Shown here in pieces: positions 26,933-37,423 of a stretch of 64,000 nucleotides of DNA. Position 1 is the stretch's first letter. Every line of letters begins with the position of its first letter. The translations under genes and the position numbers were made by a program. A model generated the notes under the pieces. The model had not been told where the DNA came from. It ran no database searches and saw only the letters and a program-made list of their open reading frames with translations. The DNA is from Nostoc sp. 106C (GTDB taxonomy: Bacteria > Cyanobacteriota > Cyanobacteriia > Cyanobacteriales > Nostocaceae), in contig NZ_MTAW01000221.1 in assembly GCF_002154725.1 (NCBI RefSeq), positions 1 to 64,000 on the forward strand, given 5' to 3'.

Positions 26933-27419
26933 AGATATCTAGTTTATTTGTCTGAGACAAACAGCCTATTCTACCTTTTCATCCTACGATTCAATCGCGA
27001 TTTTATTGTTGACTATTTCTCTAATTTTCTGCGGTTGTTCAAATCTGTTGCAGCCACAAAGCTAAAAATACGACCTTTGATCCCATGTCTTATGTGCCAT
27101 AGTTTACCGATTAAGCAACAATTATCTCCACACTGTGCAAAACCAGACAGGCTGTTTCTCTTATATAGCAATCTGTATATGAGTTTTAAAATTACTCGTT
27201 GAGTCAGCGAACAAGAAAGAAGGCTCTACAAATTTTCACAAATGAAATAGGACTGCTATATCAGTGAACTTACTATAACTATTTCGGCTAAAAAGTATCA
27301 TTATTGATATAACAATTTCATAATAACTAGTTCAAATAAATACTTATTAAATTGTTTTTTATAGTAAAAATTACTTAGGCAATAATCACCCTATTAATAT
27401 TTCTAAACCAAGCTCAAGG
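26933..27419. other. Divergent intergenic region
   Basis: About 490 bases between the cytochrome b gene (minus) and the large hybrid kinase (plus). An 84-codon frame (26948-27202) lacks a family and ribosome site. I see no hairpin or RNA gene. CAAGGATG at the end places the kinase start. Confidence 0.45.
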
Positions 27420-30400
27420 ATGAAACCACCATTCCCTGATAACGAAGCACAGAGAATTGAAGCACTTTTGCAGTATCAGATCCTCGATACAGTATCTGAA
27501 GAAGCCTTTGATGAACTTACTCATTTAGCATCATATATTTGTGGTACACCGATTGCTTTAGTCAGCTTAATTGATAGCAATCGTCAATGGTTTAAGTCAA
27601 AAGTCGGTTTGGCAGCCCTAGAAACGCCCCGCGATCTTGCATTTTGCGCTCATGCTATCCTACAACCTGACATTTTTGTAGTTCCCGATGCCACAACTGA
27701 CGAACGATTTGCGGCTAATCCTCTAGTTACGTCAGAGCCTCATGTACGTTTTTATGCAGGTGTACCTCTGATTAATGCTGAAGGTTATGGGTTAGGAACA
27801 CTCTGCGTAATTGACCATGTACCACGGAACCTAACAGCGGAACAGACGGAGGCATTACGGATTTTAGGCCGCCAAGTCATTAGGCAAATGGAATTGCGGC
27901 GCAATTTAGCAAGTTTAGTATTGACAAATCAAAAAGGCAAATATCTTAAAAAAACACGTATTAAATTTTTAAAAAAAATTGCAGCAGGATTTGGATTAGC
28001 AGCAACGCTATTAATTTTGACTGGTATGGTTTTCTATCAAAATACTAAATTATTGATTAATACTACTAACCAAGAAAAAATTACTGAAGAGAAAATCTAC
28101 ACTCAAGAAAAACTACTATCTCTACTAAAAGATGCTGAGACTGGACAACGTGGTTATCTGCTTACGGGAGAAGAACTTTATTTACAACCTTATCAAGCAG
28201 CAATTGCCGATATTGATGCAGAAATTCAAAAGCTGAAACAGTTAACAGCAAATCAACCCAAAAAACAGCAGCAACTCACTACCCTTGAAAGATTGATTGC
28301 AGCGAAACTAGCAGAGTTGAAGGAAACGATAGAATTCCGCCAAAATAAAGGGTTTGATGTCAGCTTAAAGCTAGTTTTGACAAATCGAGGCAAAATTCTG
28401 ATGGATGATATCCGCAAGTTGATTGCTGAGATGGAGAACGAGGAAAAAAAGCTACATCAACAACACAGAGCAGCAGTAACAGCTAGTGGATGGAATACAA
28501 TTTGGACATTTGCGATCGCCATTTGCTTGTGTTTTCTCATTCTCGCTGTTGTCTACAACCTCATTTACCGAGAAGTAACTGAGCGGAAGCGGACAGAGGA
28601 AATATTAGAAAAAGAGCGTAACTTTATTTCAGCAGTTCTGAATACAGCTGGAGCTTTGGTACTAGTGCTCGATGCCCAAGGGCAAATCGTTCGCTTCAAT
28701 CAAGCTTGCGAGCAAACAACTGGTTACTCATTTGATGAAGTCAGAGGTAGGTATTTCTGGAACATTCTTCTGATTCCTGAAGAAGTCGAGCCAGTCAAAG
28801 CAGTTTTTCAACAACTACAAGGTGGTACAGGTGTAAAAAATTACGAAAACTACTGGTTAACAAAGAATGGTAGTCGGCGGTTGATTGCATGGTCAAACAC
28901 CATCTTGAAAGATGATGAGGGTAATGTTGAATATATTATCGGTACTGGGATTGATATTAGTGAACGCAAACGGGCAGAACAACACCTGAGCGCTCAATAT
29001 GCCGCAACCAGTGTCTTAACAGCAGCTAACACAATTAGCGAAGCTACTCCCCTGATCCTGCAAAGAATCTGTGAAAGCTTAGGATGGGATTTGGGGGAAA
29101 TTTGGCTAGTAGATCCGCAAGAAAATCTGCTGCGTTGTCTCGATATGTGGCAAAAAGCATCTTTGGAAGTCCCAGAGTTTGAGGTCGCCACCCGACAAGC
29201 TACGTTTGCACTGGGAGTTGGATTACCTGGTCAGATATGGAATGAGAACAAGCCTATTTGGATTGATAATGTCGTTGAAGATGCAAACTTCGTCCGTACC
29301 CAAATCGCTGCTCAAGCCGGAATACATACAGCTTTTGGGTTTCCTATCCATAGTCGCAATAAAACCTTTGGTGTCATCACTTTCTTTAAGCAGGAAAAGC
29401 AGCAAATTGATCTAGATTTGCTCATGAGTATGACCTCTATTGGTAACCAAGTCGGTCAGTTTATCGAGCGCAAGCAAGCAAAAGAAGAACTCCAACGCCA
29501 GAACTTGCGATCGCAATTGTTAGCTGATGTCACTTTAAAAATTCGTGAGTCTTTACAAATTGATGACATTCTGCAAACCAGCGTGACAGAAGTGCAAACG
29601 CTGCTACAAGCAGATCGCGTCCTCATTTTGCAGTTGGAATCAAATGGCGATTTAACACCGCTAAAAGAGGCCGTGCTACCTGGATTGCCCATTGTCATGG
29701 GACAGAACATCGTTGAGCCTTGTTTTTCACAAGATTATATCCAGAAATATAGTCAGGGAAGGATTAGTGCCATTACTGATATAGAGCAAGCTAACCTTAA
29801 ACCTTGCCATCTTGAATTACTCCAACAATTTGCTGTCAAAGCTAATCTAGTTGTCCCGATTTTACTCAAAAAGCAACTATGGGGATTACTAATTGCCCAT
29901 CAGTGCAACCATCCCCGCCAATGGACTAGTTGGGAAATTGAATTTTTGCAGGAATTAGCTGACCAAATCGGTATTGCTTTAGCCCAAGCCCAATTATTAG
30001 AAGCAGAAACGACTCAGCGACAAGAACTTGAATTAGCTCGTCACCAAGCTGAGTTGGCATCTCAAGCCAAAAGTGCTTTTTTGGCAAACATGAGTCATGA
30101 AATTCGCACCCCTATGAATGCCGTTTTGGGAATGACTGGCTTGTTGTTAGAAACATTTCTCAACCCAGAACAGCGAGATTTTATCGAAACTATACGTATT
30201 AGTGGAGACGCTCTTTTATCCTTAATTAACGAGATTTTGGATTTATCCAAACTAGAGGCGGGGGAATTGGTTCTCGAAACTCTAGACTTTGACTTATCGA
30301 CCTGTATTGAAGAAGTCTTAGACTTGTTGGCTTCTCATGCCAATAATAAGGGATTGGAAATTGCAGCGTTAATTTATCGCAACGTCCCCATCCAGCTGCA

Positions 30401-32042
30401 AGGAGATGCTAGCCGTCTGCGACAGATTTTGGTGAACCTGCTCAGTAATGCTATCAAGTTCACTAGCGTTGGTGAGGTCGTAGTCAAGGTGGAATTGCGA
30501 GATGAAACATTAACTACAGCTACTATCCAGTTTGCTGTCACAGATACAGGTCTAGGTATTGCTTTGGAAGACCAAGGCAAACTCTTTACACCATTTACTC
30601 AAGTGGATGCTTCCACTACTCGCAAATATGGAGGTACAGGTTTAGGATTAGCTATTTGCAAACAACTAGTGACTTTGATGGGAGGAGAAATTGGTGTAGA
30701 AAGCCAGCTCGGGGAAGGATCGAAATTTTGGTTTGAAGTAACTTTTGTTAAGCAACTCCAGCCTGCTTCTATAATCAGCGATCGCGGACTGCTAAACAAT
30801 CGCCGTTTGTTAGTAGTGGATGACAATGCTACTAATCGGAAAATTATTTACCATCAAGCTACCCGTTGGGGAATGCAGGTAGACACAGCTGACTGTGCGG
30901 CTACAGCCTTGAGAAATATGCAAGCAGCTGATGAACAAAAACAGCCCTATGATGTCGTCTTGATTGATATGCAGATGCCCGAAATAGATGGCATGACTTT
31001 GGGAACACAAATTAAAGCCAATTTTGCCATTGCTAATATACCGTTGATTATGCTTACCTCTACTAATCAACGGGATGAAATCCAACGAGCGCTCACAATA
31101 GGATTTGCTGCTTATTTGGTCAAACCTGTTAAACCATCTCGCCTCCTCGACACTATTATGACTAACTTAGGAACTGAGCCAAAACCAGATGATTCTGATG
31201 CATCAGATGTTACAAAACTATCAAATTGTCCACGTATAGTAGAGAATAATTCTCATAAATACCAGTTAAGAATTCTCTTAGCTGAAGATAATTTAGTTAA
31301 TCAGAAAGTCGCTCTCAAACAGCTCGAAAGTTTGGGCTATAGTGCCGATGTTGCTGCCAATGGTAGAGAAGTATTACAGTTATTAGAAAAAATCCCCTAT
31401 GATTTGATTCTCATGGATTGCCAAATGCCGATTCTTGATGGTTTAGATACCACAAAAGAAATTCATCGTTGGCAAGAGAGCGCCTTTGCTAGTCATCGTC
31501 GCCCTGTGGTGATTGCAATGACTGCTAATGCAATGAAAGAAGATGAACAAATGTGTTTAGATGCAGGCATGGATGACTATCTGAGCAAGCCAGTGATGAA
31601 AGAAAAATTGGCAGCGAGGCTAGAGCATTGGGGGGCAATCCTGAAGACACAAGAAGCCGCAATTGTTGAACCTGAGAGAACAACAATAGATGCCGATTCA
31701 TTCAATCTACCGATCAATTGGGAACACCTGCATCAGCTTTCGGAAAACAACACAGAATTTGAATTTGAGCTATTGCAAATCTTCGTTGAAGATACCCAGG
31801 CTCATTTAGAAGCAACTAAAGCCGCGATCGCCAGTAATGACTTTCAGCAAATTGCACAAGAAGCTCATCACCTCAAAGGTGCTAGTGCCAATGTGGGAAT
31901 CACAGCTATGCAAAGAGCAGCAGAGCAATTAGAACAATTAGCTCATCATCAAGAGCGTAGAGGTACTACTAAGTTAATTGATGATTTAGCAGAATCTATC
32001 AACCAGATTCAAGTCTTCTTAAGAAATAATGGTATTCAATAA
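27420..32042 (+). CDS. Giant hybrid histidine kinase (GAF-CHASE3-PAS-GAF-GAF-HisKA-HATPase-REC-REC-Hpt)
   Basis: A 1540-residue hybrid kinase. An N-terminal GAF (about 5-170) precedes the first membrane span (about 183-205), so it is cytoplasmic. A CHASE3 domain (about 210-355) lies between that span and a second (about 358-385). PAS (about 395-515) and two GAFs (about 525-680 and 690-860) follow. The H box [14 protein letters not shown] has His near 893, and the ATPase boxes DTGLGIA and GGTGLGLAI are intact. Receiver 1 has its Asp in [12 protein letters not shown] and receiver 2 in [13 protein letters not shown]. The Hpt domain ends the protein with [12 protein letters not shown]. All relay residues are present, giving a full four-step phosphorelay. 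Its end overlaps the RsbW-like gene by 7 bases, convergently. Confidence 0.94.
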   Translation: MKPPFPDNEAQRIEALLQYQILDTVSEEAFDELTHLASYICGTPIALVSLIDSNRQWFKSKVGLAALETPRDLAFCAHAILQPDIFVVPDATTDERFAANPLVTSEPHVRFYAGVPLINAEGYGLGTLCVIDHVPRNLTAEQTEALRILGRQVIRQMELRRNLASLVLTNQKGKYLKKTRIKFLKKIAAGFGLAATLLILTGMVFYQNTKLLINTTNQEKITEEKIYTQEKLLSLLKDAETGQRGYLLTGEELYLQPYQAAIADIDAEIQKLKQLTANQPKKQQQLTTLERLIAAKLAELKETIEFRQNKGFDVSLKLVLTNRGKILMDDIRKLIAEMENEEKKLHQQHRAAVTASGWNTIWTFAIAICLCFLILAVVYNLIYREVTERKRTEEILEKERNFISAVLNTAGALVLVLDAQGQIVRFNQACEQTTGYSFDEVRGRYFWNILLIPEEVEPVKAVFQQLQGGTGVKNYENYWLTKNGSRRLIAWSNTILKDDEGNVEYIIGTGIDISERKRAEQHLSAQYAATSVLTAANTISEATPLILQRICESLGWDLGEIWLVDPQENLLRCLDMWQKASLEVPEFEVATRQATFALGVGLPGQIWNENKPIWIDNVVEDANFVRTQIAAQAGIHTAFGFPIHSRNKTFGVITFFKQEKQQIDLDLLMSMTSIGNQVGQFIERKQAKEELQRQNLRSQLLADVTLKIRESLQIDDILQTSVTEVQTLLQADRVLILQLESNGDLTPLKEAVLPGLPIVMGQNIVEPCFSQDYIQKYSQGRISAITDIEQANLKPCHLELLQQFAVKANLVVPILLKKQLWGLLIAHQCNHPRQWTSWEIEFLQELADQIGIALAQAQLLEAETTQRQELELARHQAELASQAKSAFLANMSHEIRTPMNAVLGMTGLLLETFLNPEQRDFIETIRISGDALLSLINEILDLSKLEAGELVLETLDFDLSTCIEEVLDLLASHANNKGLEIAALIYRNVPIQLQGDASRLRQILVNLLSNAIKFTSVGEVVVKVELRDETLTTATIQFAVTDTGLGIALEDQGKLFTPFTQVDASTTRKYGGTGLGLAICKQLVTLMGGEIGVESQLGEGSKFWFEVTFVKQLQPASIISDRGLLNNRRLLVVDDNATNRKIIYHQATRWGMQVDTADCAATALRNMQAADEQKQPYDVVLIDMQMPEIDGMTLGTQIKANFAIANIPLIMLTSTNQRDEIQRALTIGFAAYLVKPVKPSRLLDTIMTNLGTEPKPDDSDASDVTKLSNCPRIVENNSHKYQLRILLAEDNLVNQKVALKQLESLGYSADVAANGREVLQLLEKIPYDLILMDCQMPILDGLDTTKEIHRWQESAFASHRRPVVIAMTANAMKEDEQMCLDAGMDDYLSKPVMKEKLAARLEHWGAILKTQEAAIVEPERTTIDADSFNLPINWEHLHQLSENNTEFEFELLQIFVEDTQAHLEATKAAIASNDFQQIAQEAHHLKGASANVGITAMQRAAEQLEQLAHHQERRGTTKLIDDLAESINQIQVFLRNNGIQ

Positions 32043-32452
32043 TATTTACAAATAAATAAACAGTAACGATTATCTGCTGCTTGTTTATAAGTTAACTGAT
32101 CGGCAATTACCGACATAATTTTTAAACCACGTCCCCGGTCTAGCTCATTATCTTCAAATTCAGATAGTTCTGCTAATTTTTTATCTAAATCAAAGGCCTT
32201 ACCTTGCGACCATATCCGAATTTCTATGCGTTCGCTGAAGCGTGCAGCTTCTAACTCAATTGATGTATCAATAGGTAAATCTTTGTGTGCATGTTCAACA
32301 ATGTTAGCAAAGCCTTCCATTAAAAGGGTTTGACATTCCCACCAGATTCTTGTGTCAGGAATAGGTGGATGATTTATCCGATCAAACCATGATAAAACTT
32401 GTGAAGCAACAGTCAAATCAGTATTAACTCTGAAATTAATTTTATTGATCAC
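32036..32452 (-). CDS. RsbW-like anti-sigma regulatory ATPase (HATPase_c_2)
   Basis: A 138-residue GHKL ATPase of the anti-sigma / serine kinase type. The N box is [17 protein letters not shown], the middle part has the [13 protein letters not shown] strand (the usual D-x-G loop is altered to SQGKAFD), and the G2 region is [16 protein letters not shown]. In partner switching such a protein binds a target (a sigma factor or an enzyme) or phosphorylates a STAS antagonist. The PP2C phosphatase and the STAS protein are encoded next to it on alternating strands. It is convergent with the giant hybrid kinase. Which target it holds is unknown. Confidence 0.85.
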   Translation of the reverse strand: MINKINFRVNTDLTVASQVLSWFDRINHPPIPDTRIWWECQTLLMEGFANIVEHAHKDLPIDTSIELEAARFSERIEIRIWSQGKAFDLDKKLAELSEFEDNELDRGRGLKIMSVIADQLTYKQAADNRYCLFICKYY

Positions 32453-32601
32453 TTTTTAAGTAAACCTTTAATGAATTTGTTTTTATCAAGCATATATAAT
32501 ATTTTTGGATATTTGACTATTTATTAATATTACACCAATCAAAAAAATGTTAATTTAAATGAGATTAAGGAATTATTGCAGAATTTAATTAAATATAATT
32601 T

Positions 32602-33792
32602 ATGTTGAAAATATTAATTATTGATGATGACCCGATCGTGCGTACAGCACTCAAAAGAACACTCCAAAACCAGGGTTATGAGACTGCAACAGCCAGCGAT
32701 GGTGAAGAAGGAATTACATTAGCAAACAGCTTACGTCCGGCTCTAATTATCTGTGACTGGATGATGTCGAAGATAGACGGATTAGAAGTCTGTCGTCGGA
32801 TCAAGGCAGATCCAGAATTGGCAACTACTTTTTTCATTCTGCTGACTGCTAAAGGTGCAGCTCCAGGAGAGGAAAAAGATAGAGTTCAAGGATTAGATGC
32901 AGGTGCGGATGAATTTGTCTCCAAACCAATAGAGATGAATGAATTAAAGGCAAGGGTAAGAGCAGGGTTAAGATTACACCAGCTTCATCAAGCTTTACAA
33001 AGTCAAAAACAAGCTTTAGAGCAACTTAACCAGAATTTGCAAACTCAAAAGCAAATTTTAGAAGCAGAATTAGCTGAAGCAGCTGATTATGTGCGATCGC
33101 TTTTACCGCCGCCTTTGCTAGGAACAGTTACCACAGAAGCACTGTTTATTCCTTCAGCACAATTAGGAGGCGATTGCTTTGACTATTACTGGCTTGATCA
33201 GGATAATTTAGCAATTTATCTATTGGATGTCTCAGGACATGGAGTTGGTTCAGCGCTGTTATCTGTATCTGTGCTTAATCTCTTGCGATCGCAGTCTCTA
33301 CCCAACACTAACTTTTGTCAACCAAGTGAAGTTCTCAAAGCTCTCAATCAAGCTTTTCAGATGAGTTATCACAGCGATAAGTACTTTACCATCTGGTATG
33401 GAGTTTATCATCGCCCGCAACGTCAGCTTGTTTACGCTAATGCTGGACATCCACCAGCTTTACTAGTTTCTGGTAAAGATCCAACAGATATCGATGTGAG
33501 AAAGCTAAGTTCTTTAGATATGCCCATTGGCTTTTTGCCTGATGTCCACTTTGAAGATGCAATTATCGAAATCTCCGCCAACAGCACTTTATATATCTTT
33601 AGTGACGGTGCTTATGAAATTCATCAGCCAAATGGTCAACTTTGGGGTCTCAATGCTTTGATTGATTTGTTAATCAACTGTAGCAATATCGATACTAGCC
33701 CACTTAAGCAAGTATTAGCACAGATTCTGACTTTAAATTCCCAAGAAAATCTTGATGATGACTTATCTTTGCTGAAGGTTAACTTTGGTTAG
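32602..33792 (+). CDS. Receiver-SpoIIE/PP2C serine phosphatase (RsbU-like)
   Basis: A 396-residue protein. The receiver (about 1-122) has its phospho-acceptor in LIICDWMMSKIDG, where the usual Pro of MMP is Ser, and the Lys in VSKPIEM. A coiled coil (about 130-165, SQKQALEQLNQNLQTQKQ) connects it to the PP2C/SpoIIE domain (about 175-395). Metal-binding aspartates are in LGGDCFDYYWL, YLLDVSGHG, YIFSDGAYE and NLDDDLSLL. It should dephosphorylate a STAS antagonist when its receiver is phosphorylated. The gene is flanked by an RsbW-like and a STAS gene, completing a partner switch. The giant kinase with an Hpt domain is the nearest phosphate donor. Confidence 0.92.
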   Translation: MLKILIIDDDPIVRTALKRTLQNQGYETATASDGEEGITLANSLRPALIICDWMMSKIDGLEVCRRIKADPELATTFFILLTAKGAAPGEEKDRVQGLDAGADEFVSKPIEMNELKARVRAGLRLHQLHQALQSQKQALEQLNQNLQTQKQILEAELAEAADYVRSLLPPPLLGTVTTEALFIPSAQLGGDCFDYYWLDQDNLAIYLLDVSGHGVGSALLSVSVLNLLRSQSLPNTNFCQPSEVLKALNQAFQMSYHSDKYFTIWYGVYHRPQRQLVYANAGHPPALLVSGKDPTDIDVRKLSSLDMPIGFLPDVHFEDAIIEISANSTLYIFSDGAYEIHQPNGQLWGLNALIDLLINCSNIDTSPLKQVLAQILTLNSQENLDDDLSLLKVNFG

Positions 33793-33835
33793 TCTAGCCC
33801 AATCTACATATTTATACAATCAACTGTGTTATCGC

Positions 33836-34207
33836 TTATTGCACTGACAACACTTGGCGTTTGAATTCCTCCCGGTCAGCAAAGTTTTGAATAATTCTAT
33901 CTACTTTAGTCAGTTCAAATAACATTTTGACTTGAGCACTGGCAGAGCAGACAAAGAGTTTTGCATTAGCATTTCGGACTATTTGCAAAGATGACACTAA
34001 AGCACCTAAACCAGAACTATCCATAAAGTTGACTTCTTTAAGGTCAATTAATAACACATCTAATTCTGTTTGTTTCTCTACAATATCGCTAACCTCACGC
34101 CGTAACTGATTACCTCTATTAGCATCTAGAATGCCAGAGATTTCTATTATTGATAATTTAATATTCATAGGTCGATTTACCTGTAACTGTGATGATTGAA
34201 TATACAT
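33836..34207 (-). CDS. STAS-domain anti-sigma factor antagonist
   Basis: A 123-residue single STAS domain. The phosphorylatable serine is in VNFMDSSGLGALVS, in the standard place. The N-terminal ISGILDANRGNQLR and the middle DVLLIDLKEV strands match the family. In the unphosphorylated form it should bind an RsbW-type kinase. It is convergent with the PP2C phosphatase gene (43 bases apart), its presumed activator. An internal ATG 14 residues in (MNIKLSIIE) is an alternative start. Confidence 0.9.
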   Translation of the reverse strand: MYIQSSQLQVNRPMNIKLSIIEISGILDANRGNQLRREVSDIVEKQTELDVLLIDLKEVNFMDSSGLGALVSSLQIVRNANAKLFVCSASAQVKMLFELTKVDRIIQNFADREEFKRQVLSVQ

Positions 34208-34280
34208 TGCTATTTTGGCACCTACCTAATGAAAACTGCAATACATCTAGCAAGATATTTAAATATAATCAGATATATTA

Positions 34281-34988
34281 TTATGAGCTTATCTTTTGAG
34301 CGCTAATATTTGCCATAGCATTAAAGAAGTTAGCATTTACCCATTGTCGAGAAATTTCAAAAGCCTCAAAATAGCCTTCCATTTGGCCTAATTCTCGCGC
34401 CCAAAATCTAGACAAAACAAGTATGGCATCAAGTTGCATAAATACTTTTGATGTTTCTGACTCATAACAACCAATAGCAGCTATTTTTTCCTCAATAACT
34501 GAGGTAATATCTACAAAAAAATTTGGTTCAAATCCCCGTAAGAAAACTGGTGGTGCTGAATACCATAAAGGAATATTTTTGCGGGTAGCAACATTGGAAA
34601 CTGCAATACTACAGACTTCATGATCTCTATGCCCATATTTTTCAGGTTGTGGTGCATGAGTGATGATGAGATTTGGTTGCCAATACTTAACAGCTTCTTC
34701 AGCAACTTTGATTACTGCTTGTGTTGAAAAATTACACTCCTCAAGAGCATAAAACTCGTAATTTGCACCGATTATCTTACCAGCTGCTTCTGCTTCCTGA
34801 TGACGTGTACCTTTAACGGCTGAACTCGAAAGACTACCATCTGTTAAAATTAAACAACGAACGTTCCACCCCGCTTTAGACATTAGATTGAGAGTACCAG
34901 CGGCTGGTAGTACTTCATCATCAGCATGAGCATAAATTGTTAAAACAGTTTGCTGATTATAATTATGAGAATCTGAAGAAATTTGCAT
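34281..34988 (-). CDS. PIG-L family N-deacetylase
   Basis: A 235-residue zinc deacetylase of the PIG-L/LmbE type. Motif 1 is AHADDEVL (in place of PHPDDE) and the zinc His pair is in EKYGHRDHE. LTDGSLSSSA and the GTRHQEAEAAG segment are characteristic. Substrates in the family are N-acetylglucosaminyl compounds. The frame opens at a TTG (35048) within a heptamer repeat, so I prefer the ATG at 34988. It precedes the CesA locus in the same orientation but is about 400 bases away. A role in polysaccharide precursor editing is only a guess. Confidence 0.87.
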   Translation of the reverse strand: MQISSDSHNYNQQTVLTIYAHADDEVLPAAGTLNLMSKAGWNVRCLILTDGSLSSSAVKGTRHQEAEAAGKIIGANYEFYALEECNFSTQAVIKVAEEAVKYWQPNLIITHAPQPEKYGHRDHEVCSIAVSNVATRKNIPLWYSAPPVFLRGFEPNFFVDITSVIEEKIAAIGCYESETSKVFMQLDAILVLSRFWARELGQMEGYFEAFEISRQWVNANFFNAMANISAQKISS

Positions 34989-35281
34989 AGATACTTTCTG
35001 CAATACTAGATCTATTTGATTTTTCAATTTACTGTTGACGACAGGCAATAGGCAATGGATTTTTTATGAAAGATTTAGGATTGAGCGTTAGATAAATGTG
35101 GGATAAATTGGCAGTTTAAACTATTGTACATTTGTTCCAAATTAGGCGAAATCATCCTATATTTTAGCAACGCCGAAAGATAAAGATTTAGGATTGCTAA
35201 GTAGAACGGTGTGGAAAAACAAAACTATGTTAAGAAAAATCAAATAGGCTTAAACCCTCTTCCCTCCTGCCCTTCGGGTTC

Positions 35282-35321
35282 GCCAGTCGCTCATGGGGGA
35301 AACCCCCAAGACTGCGCTGGC
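35282..35321. repeat. Palindromic dispersed repeat with heptamer flanks
   Basis: GCCAG...CTGGC outer arms enclose GGGGG-aaa-CCCCC (35295-35307), forming a stable hairpin. It is flanked by repeats of the CCTCCTGCC type (35258-35341). It lies between the PIG-L and CesA-like genes, just after the latter's stop at 35388 on the minus strand. Such elements are common in Nostocales genomes, and it may act as a terminator of the CesA transcript. Confidence 0.65.
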
Positions 35322-35387
35322 TCACCTTCTGCCTCCTGCCTCATTCCAACGATAAATATTCACGCCGACCTACTTATATAGTCTGAA

Positions 35388-37403
35388 TTAAATATCTTGT
35401 GGTGGTTGCCAGAAAGCAGCGCGGATAATAGACCAGAGGAGTAGTAAGTTATAGATAGCCCAAGCGCCATTTAGCAAGTGTACCCAAGGCTCGTTCAAAC
35501 TACCAATTGCAAAGCGGTATAGAGTCCAGATGATGCCTAAAATAGTTAAGGTAAAAATTAGTAGTTGTGGCCAAACTAGCTGGATATAAATACCTGATTG
35601 CCGTTGCTTGGGTGTAACTTGAAACTTAATCTGTCTACCTGAAAATACACTCCATACTGCTTGGATTAGCAAAGGAAATAGCGCGATCGCAAATTGTTCA
35701 GAACGCCATATTTCCCTGGCTGGAATACCCCAACCAGCAGTAATAAAGGTCAATCTATTAATAATAAACGCCGGAAAGAAGTGTAAGGCAAAATCATTGC
35801 CATAGGTTTTAACTGGAATGATTCCTGTAAAAAAGTAGATAATTGGACAACAGATAAAAATAATAGTAGCAAACCCAGAAAAATAGCTATACATTGTCTT
35901 AAAATATTGCAGACGTTGCCAAAAACTTAGCCCTGATTTAGTTAAGGGATTTTCTCTGACTAGTACTTGAATAGTCCCTTGTGCCCAGCGTAAACGTTGT
36001 TTGAGCGTAGAACTCAAATCATCTGGAGCCAAACCTTCTGCTAACAGTTCATGGTGATAAACAGATTTCCACCCGGCGCTATGCAACCGCATAGCTGTAT
36101 TCATATCTTCTGTAATACTATTGCTAGAAACGCCACCAATTAATTGAAATTCATCTAACCGTTTTTCATCTTTGGTATACTCATCGGAAAAATATTGTAA
36201 TCCAACACTAATCAAAGCCTCTCTTCTTAATACTGCATTGGTTCCTGTATAGAAAGCCGCATTCATGCCATCTTTACCTTGTTGTAGCGGCCCGTAAAAT
36301 AAATTAGCTCGATGTCCAAAAGGATCGCCTGGAGGAATATTATAAAAATCTTGGGGTGTCTGCACAAAGGCAATTTGGTTCTGCTCGTATTTTCCGATAA
36401 ATAAATTGTAGTTATAAAAATACGGTAATACTCGCTTGAGAAAGCGTGGTTTAGGAATATGATCTGCATCTAAAGTTAGAATAAACTCTCCAGAAGTTTC
36501 CCCAGAAAAAATTGCGTAATTGAGATTACCTGCTTTAGCATGATGGGCGACACCAGGTTTTTTCGGACGCGCAATGTAACGCAAACGAGCAAGTTCTACC
36601 AATTCTAATGATTTTTGGTGAATAGCTTCCTCTAACAATTTATTCTCAGCAATGAGACTTTGATGAATGCTGTCTCCAGAAGCACGATCAATATTTTGCG
36701 GATTGAGATTTAACCAAAGAATAAATTGTCTTAGACTTTGTAAAAACTTCGTGCTAGTATCTTCGCTATTTTTGAATTTATCTGGAGGTAATTTCTCTAG
36801 AAATTCTTCAACATCTAGCAAAGTCGGTTTGAGGTTTTCTAATTCGTGCGATCGCTTCATCAATGCAGAAATTTCAGCCTCAATTCGCCTAGCTTCCTGT
36901 TGTAATAGCGGTGATTGTAAATCCTCTATGCCTAGCTTTTCTGACATAGCTCGCATCTCGGGAGAATTGCCATCATCTAATATATAAACTCGGAGTTTAT
37001 TGGGAGGATAATCTATGCGTAAAGCGGCTCTGGCAGTTTGTTCTACAATTTCTGGTGGCTCGTTGTAACAAGCGATAAATATATCAACTGTTGGCCAATT
37101 GGATGTGGGAAAAGGAGGCGACATTTGATCGAGTGACTTAATCTGCCGCACTAAGGGTCGCCACAATCCAATCACAAACATCATCCCGCCGACATAGCTA
37201 TAAATTTCTGCTATTAGCAACGGAATCGAAAGCCAAAGCACATCAAAGTTGATGGAATGAGTAATACGCCAATGTAAATACCAAGCCCCAAAAATTAAAT
37301 TTATTTCTGCTAAATAGCGAAAGAGTAGCGTTCTTTTTTTGAGACTCGAACGACTGTTTCCAGAAAAGTTTGATGTATTGTCAACTACGGATATTGAAGT
37401 CAT
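35388..37403 (-). CDS. CesA/BcsA-type processive beta-glycosyltransferase (GT2)
   Basis: A 671-residue membrane glycosyltransferase. Two N-terminal spans are followed by the GT2 core with the D,D,D,Q(Q/R)xRW series: ACYNEPPEIVEQTARAAL, VYILDDGNSPE, TLDADHIPKPRF, ITEDMNTAMRLHSAGW and QRLRWAQG. Several spans follow the core. A long coiled insertion of about 110 residues (EARRIEAEISALMKRS ... AENKLLEEAI) lies between the first and second Asp. No PilZ domain is present at the C-terminus, unlike BcsA of proteobacteria. It should make cellulose or another beta-glucan across the membrane. The DUF3131 gene directly upstream ends 20 bases before this start. The first ATG is 37403; the frame's TTG at 37415 is not preferred. 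Confidence 0.88.
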   Translation of the reverse strand: MTSISVVDNTSNFSGNSRSSLKKRTLLFRYLAEINLIFGAWYLHWRITHSINFDVLWLSIPLLIAEIYSYVGGMMFVIGLWRPLVRQIKSLDQMSPPFPTSNWPTVDIFIACYNEPPEIVEQTARAALRIDYPPNKLRVYILDDGNSPEMRAMSEKLGIEDLQSPLLQQEARRIEAEISALMKRSHELENLKPTLLDVEEFLEKLPPDKFKNSEDTSTKFLQSLRQFILWLNLNPQNIDRASGDSIHQSLIAENKLLEEAIHQKSLELVELARLRYIARPKKPGVAHHAKAGNLNYAIFSGETSGEFILTLDADHIPKPRFLKRVLPYFYNYNLFIGKYEQNQIAFVQTPQDFYNIPPGDPFGHRANLFYGPLQQGKDGMNAAFYTGTNAVLRREALISVGLQYFSDEYTKDEKRLDEFQLIGGVSSNSITEDMNTAMRLHSAGWKSVYHHELLAEGLAPDDLSSTLKQRLRWAQGTIQVLVRENPLTKSGLSFWQRLQYFKTMYSYFSGFATIIFICCPIIYFFTGIIPVKTYGNDFALHFFPAFIINRLTFITAGWGIPAREIWRSEQFAIALFPLLIQAVWSVFSGRQIKFQVTPKQRQSGIYIQLVWPQLLIFTLTILGIIWTLYRFAIGSLNEPWVHLLNGAWAIYNLLLLWSIIRAAFWQPPQDI

Positions 37404-37423
37404 CTTAACTACCAAAAATAAAA

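Noticed and set aside
26948-27202. 84-codon frame in the cytochrome b / hybrid kinase gap
   Set aside because: No recognisable domain or start signal, in AT-rich promoter DNA.
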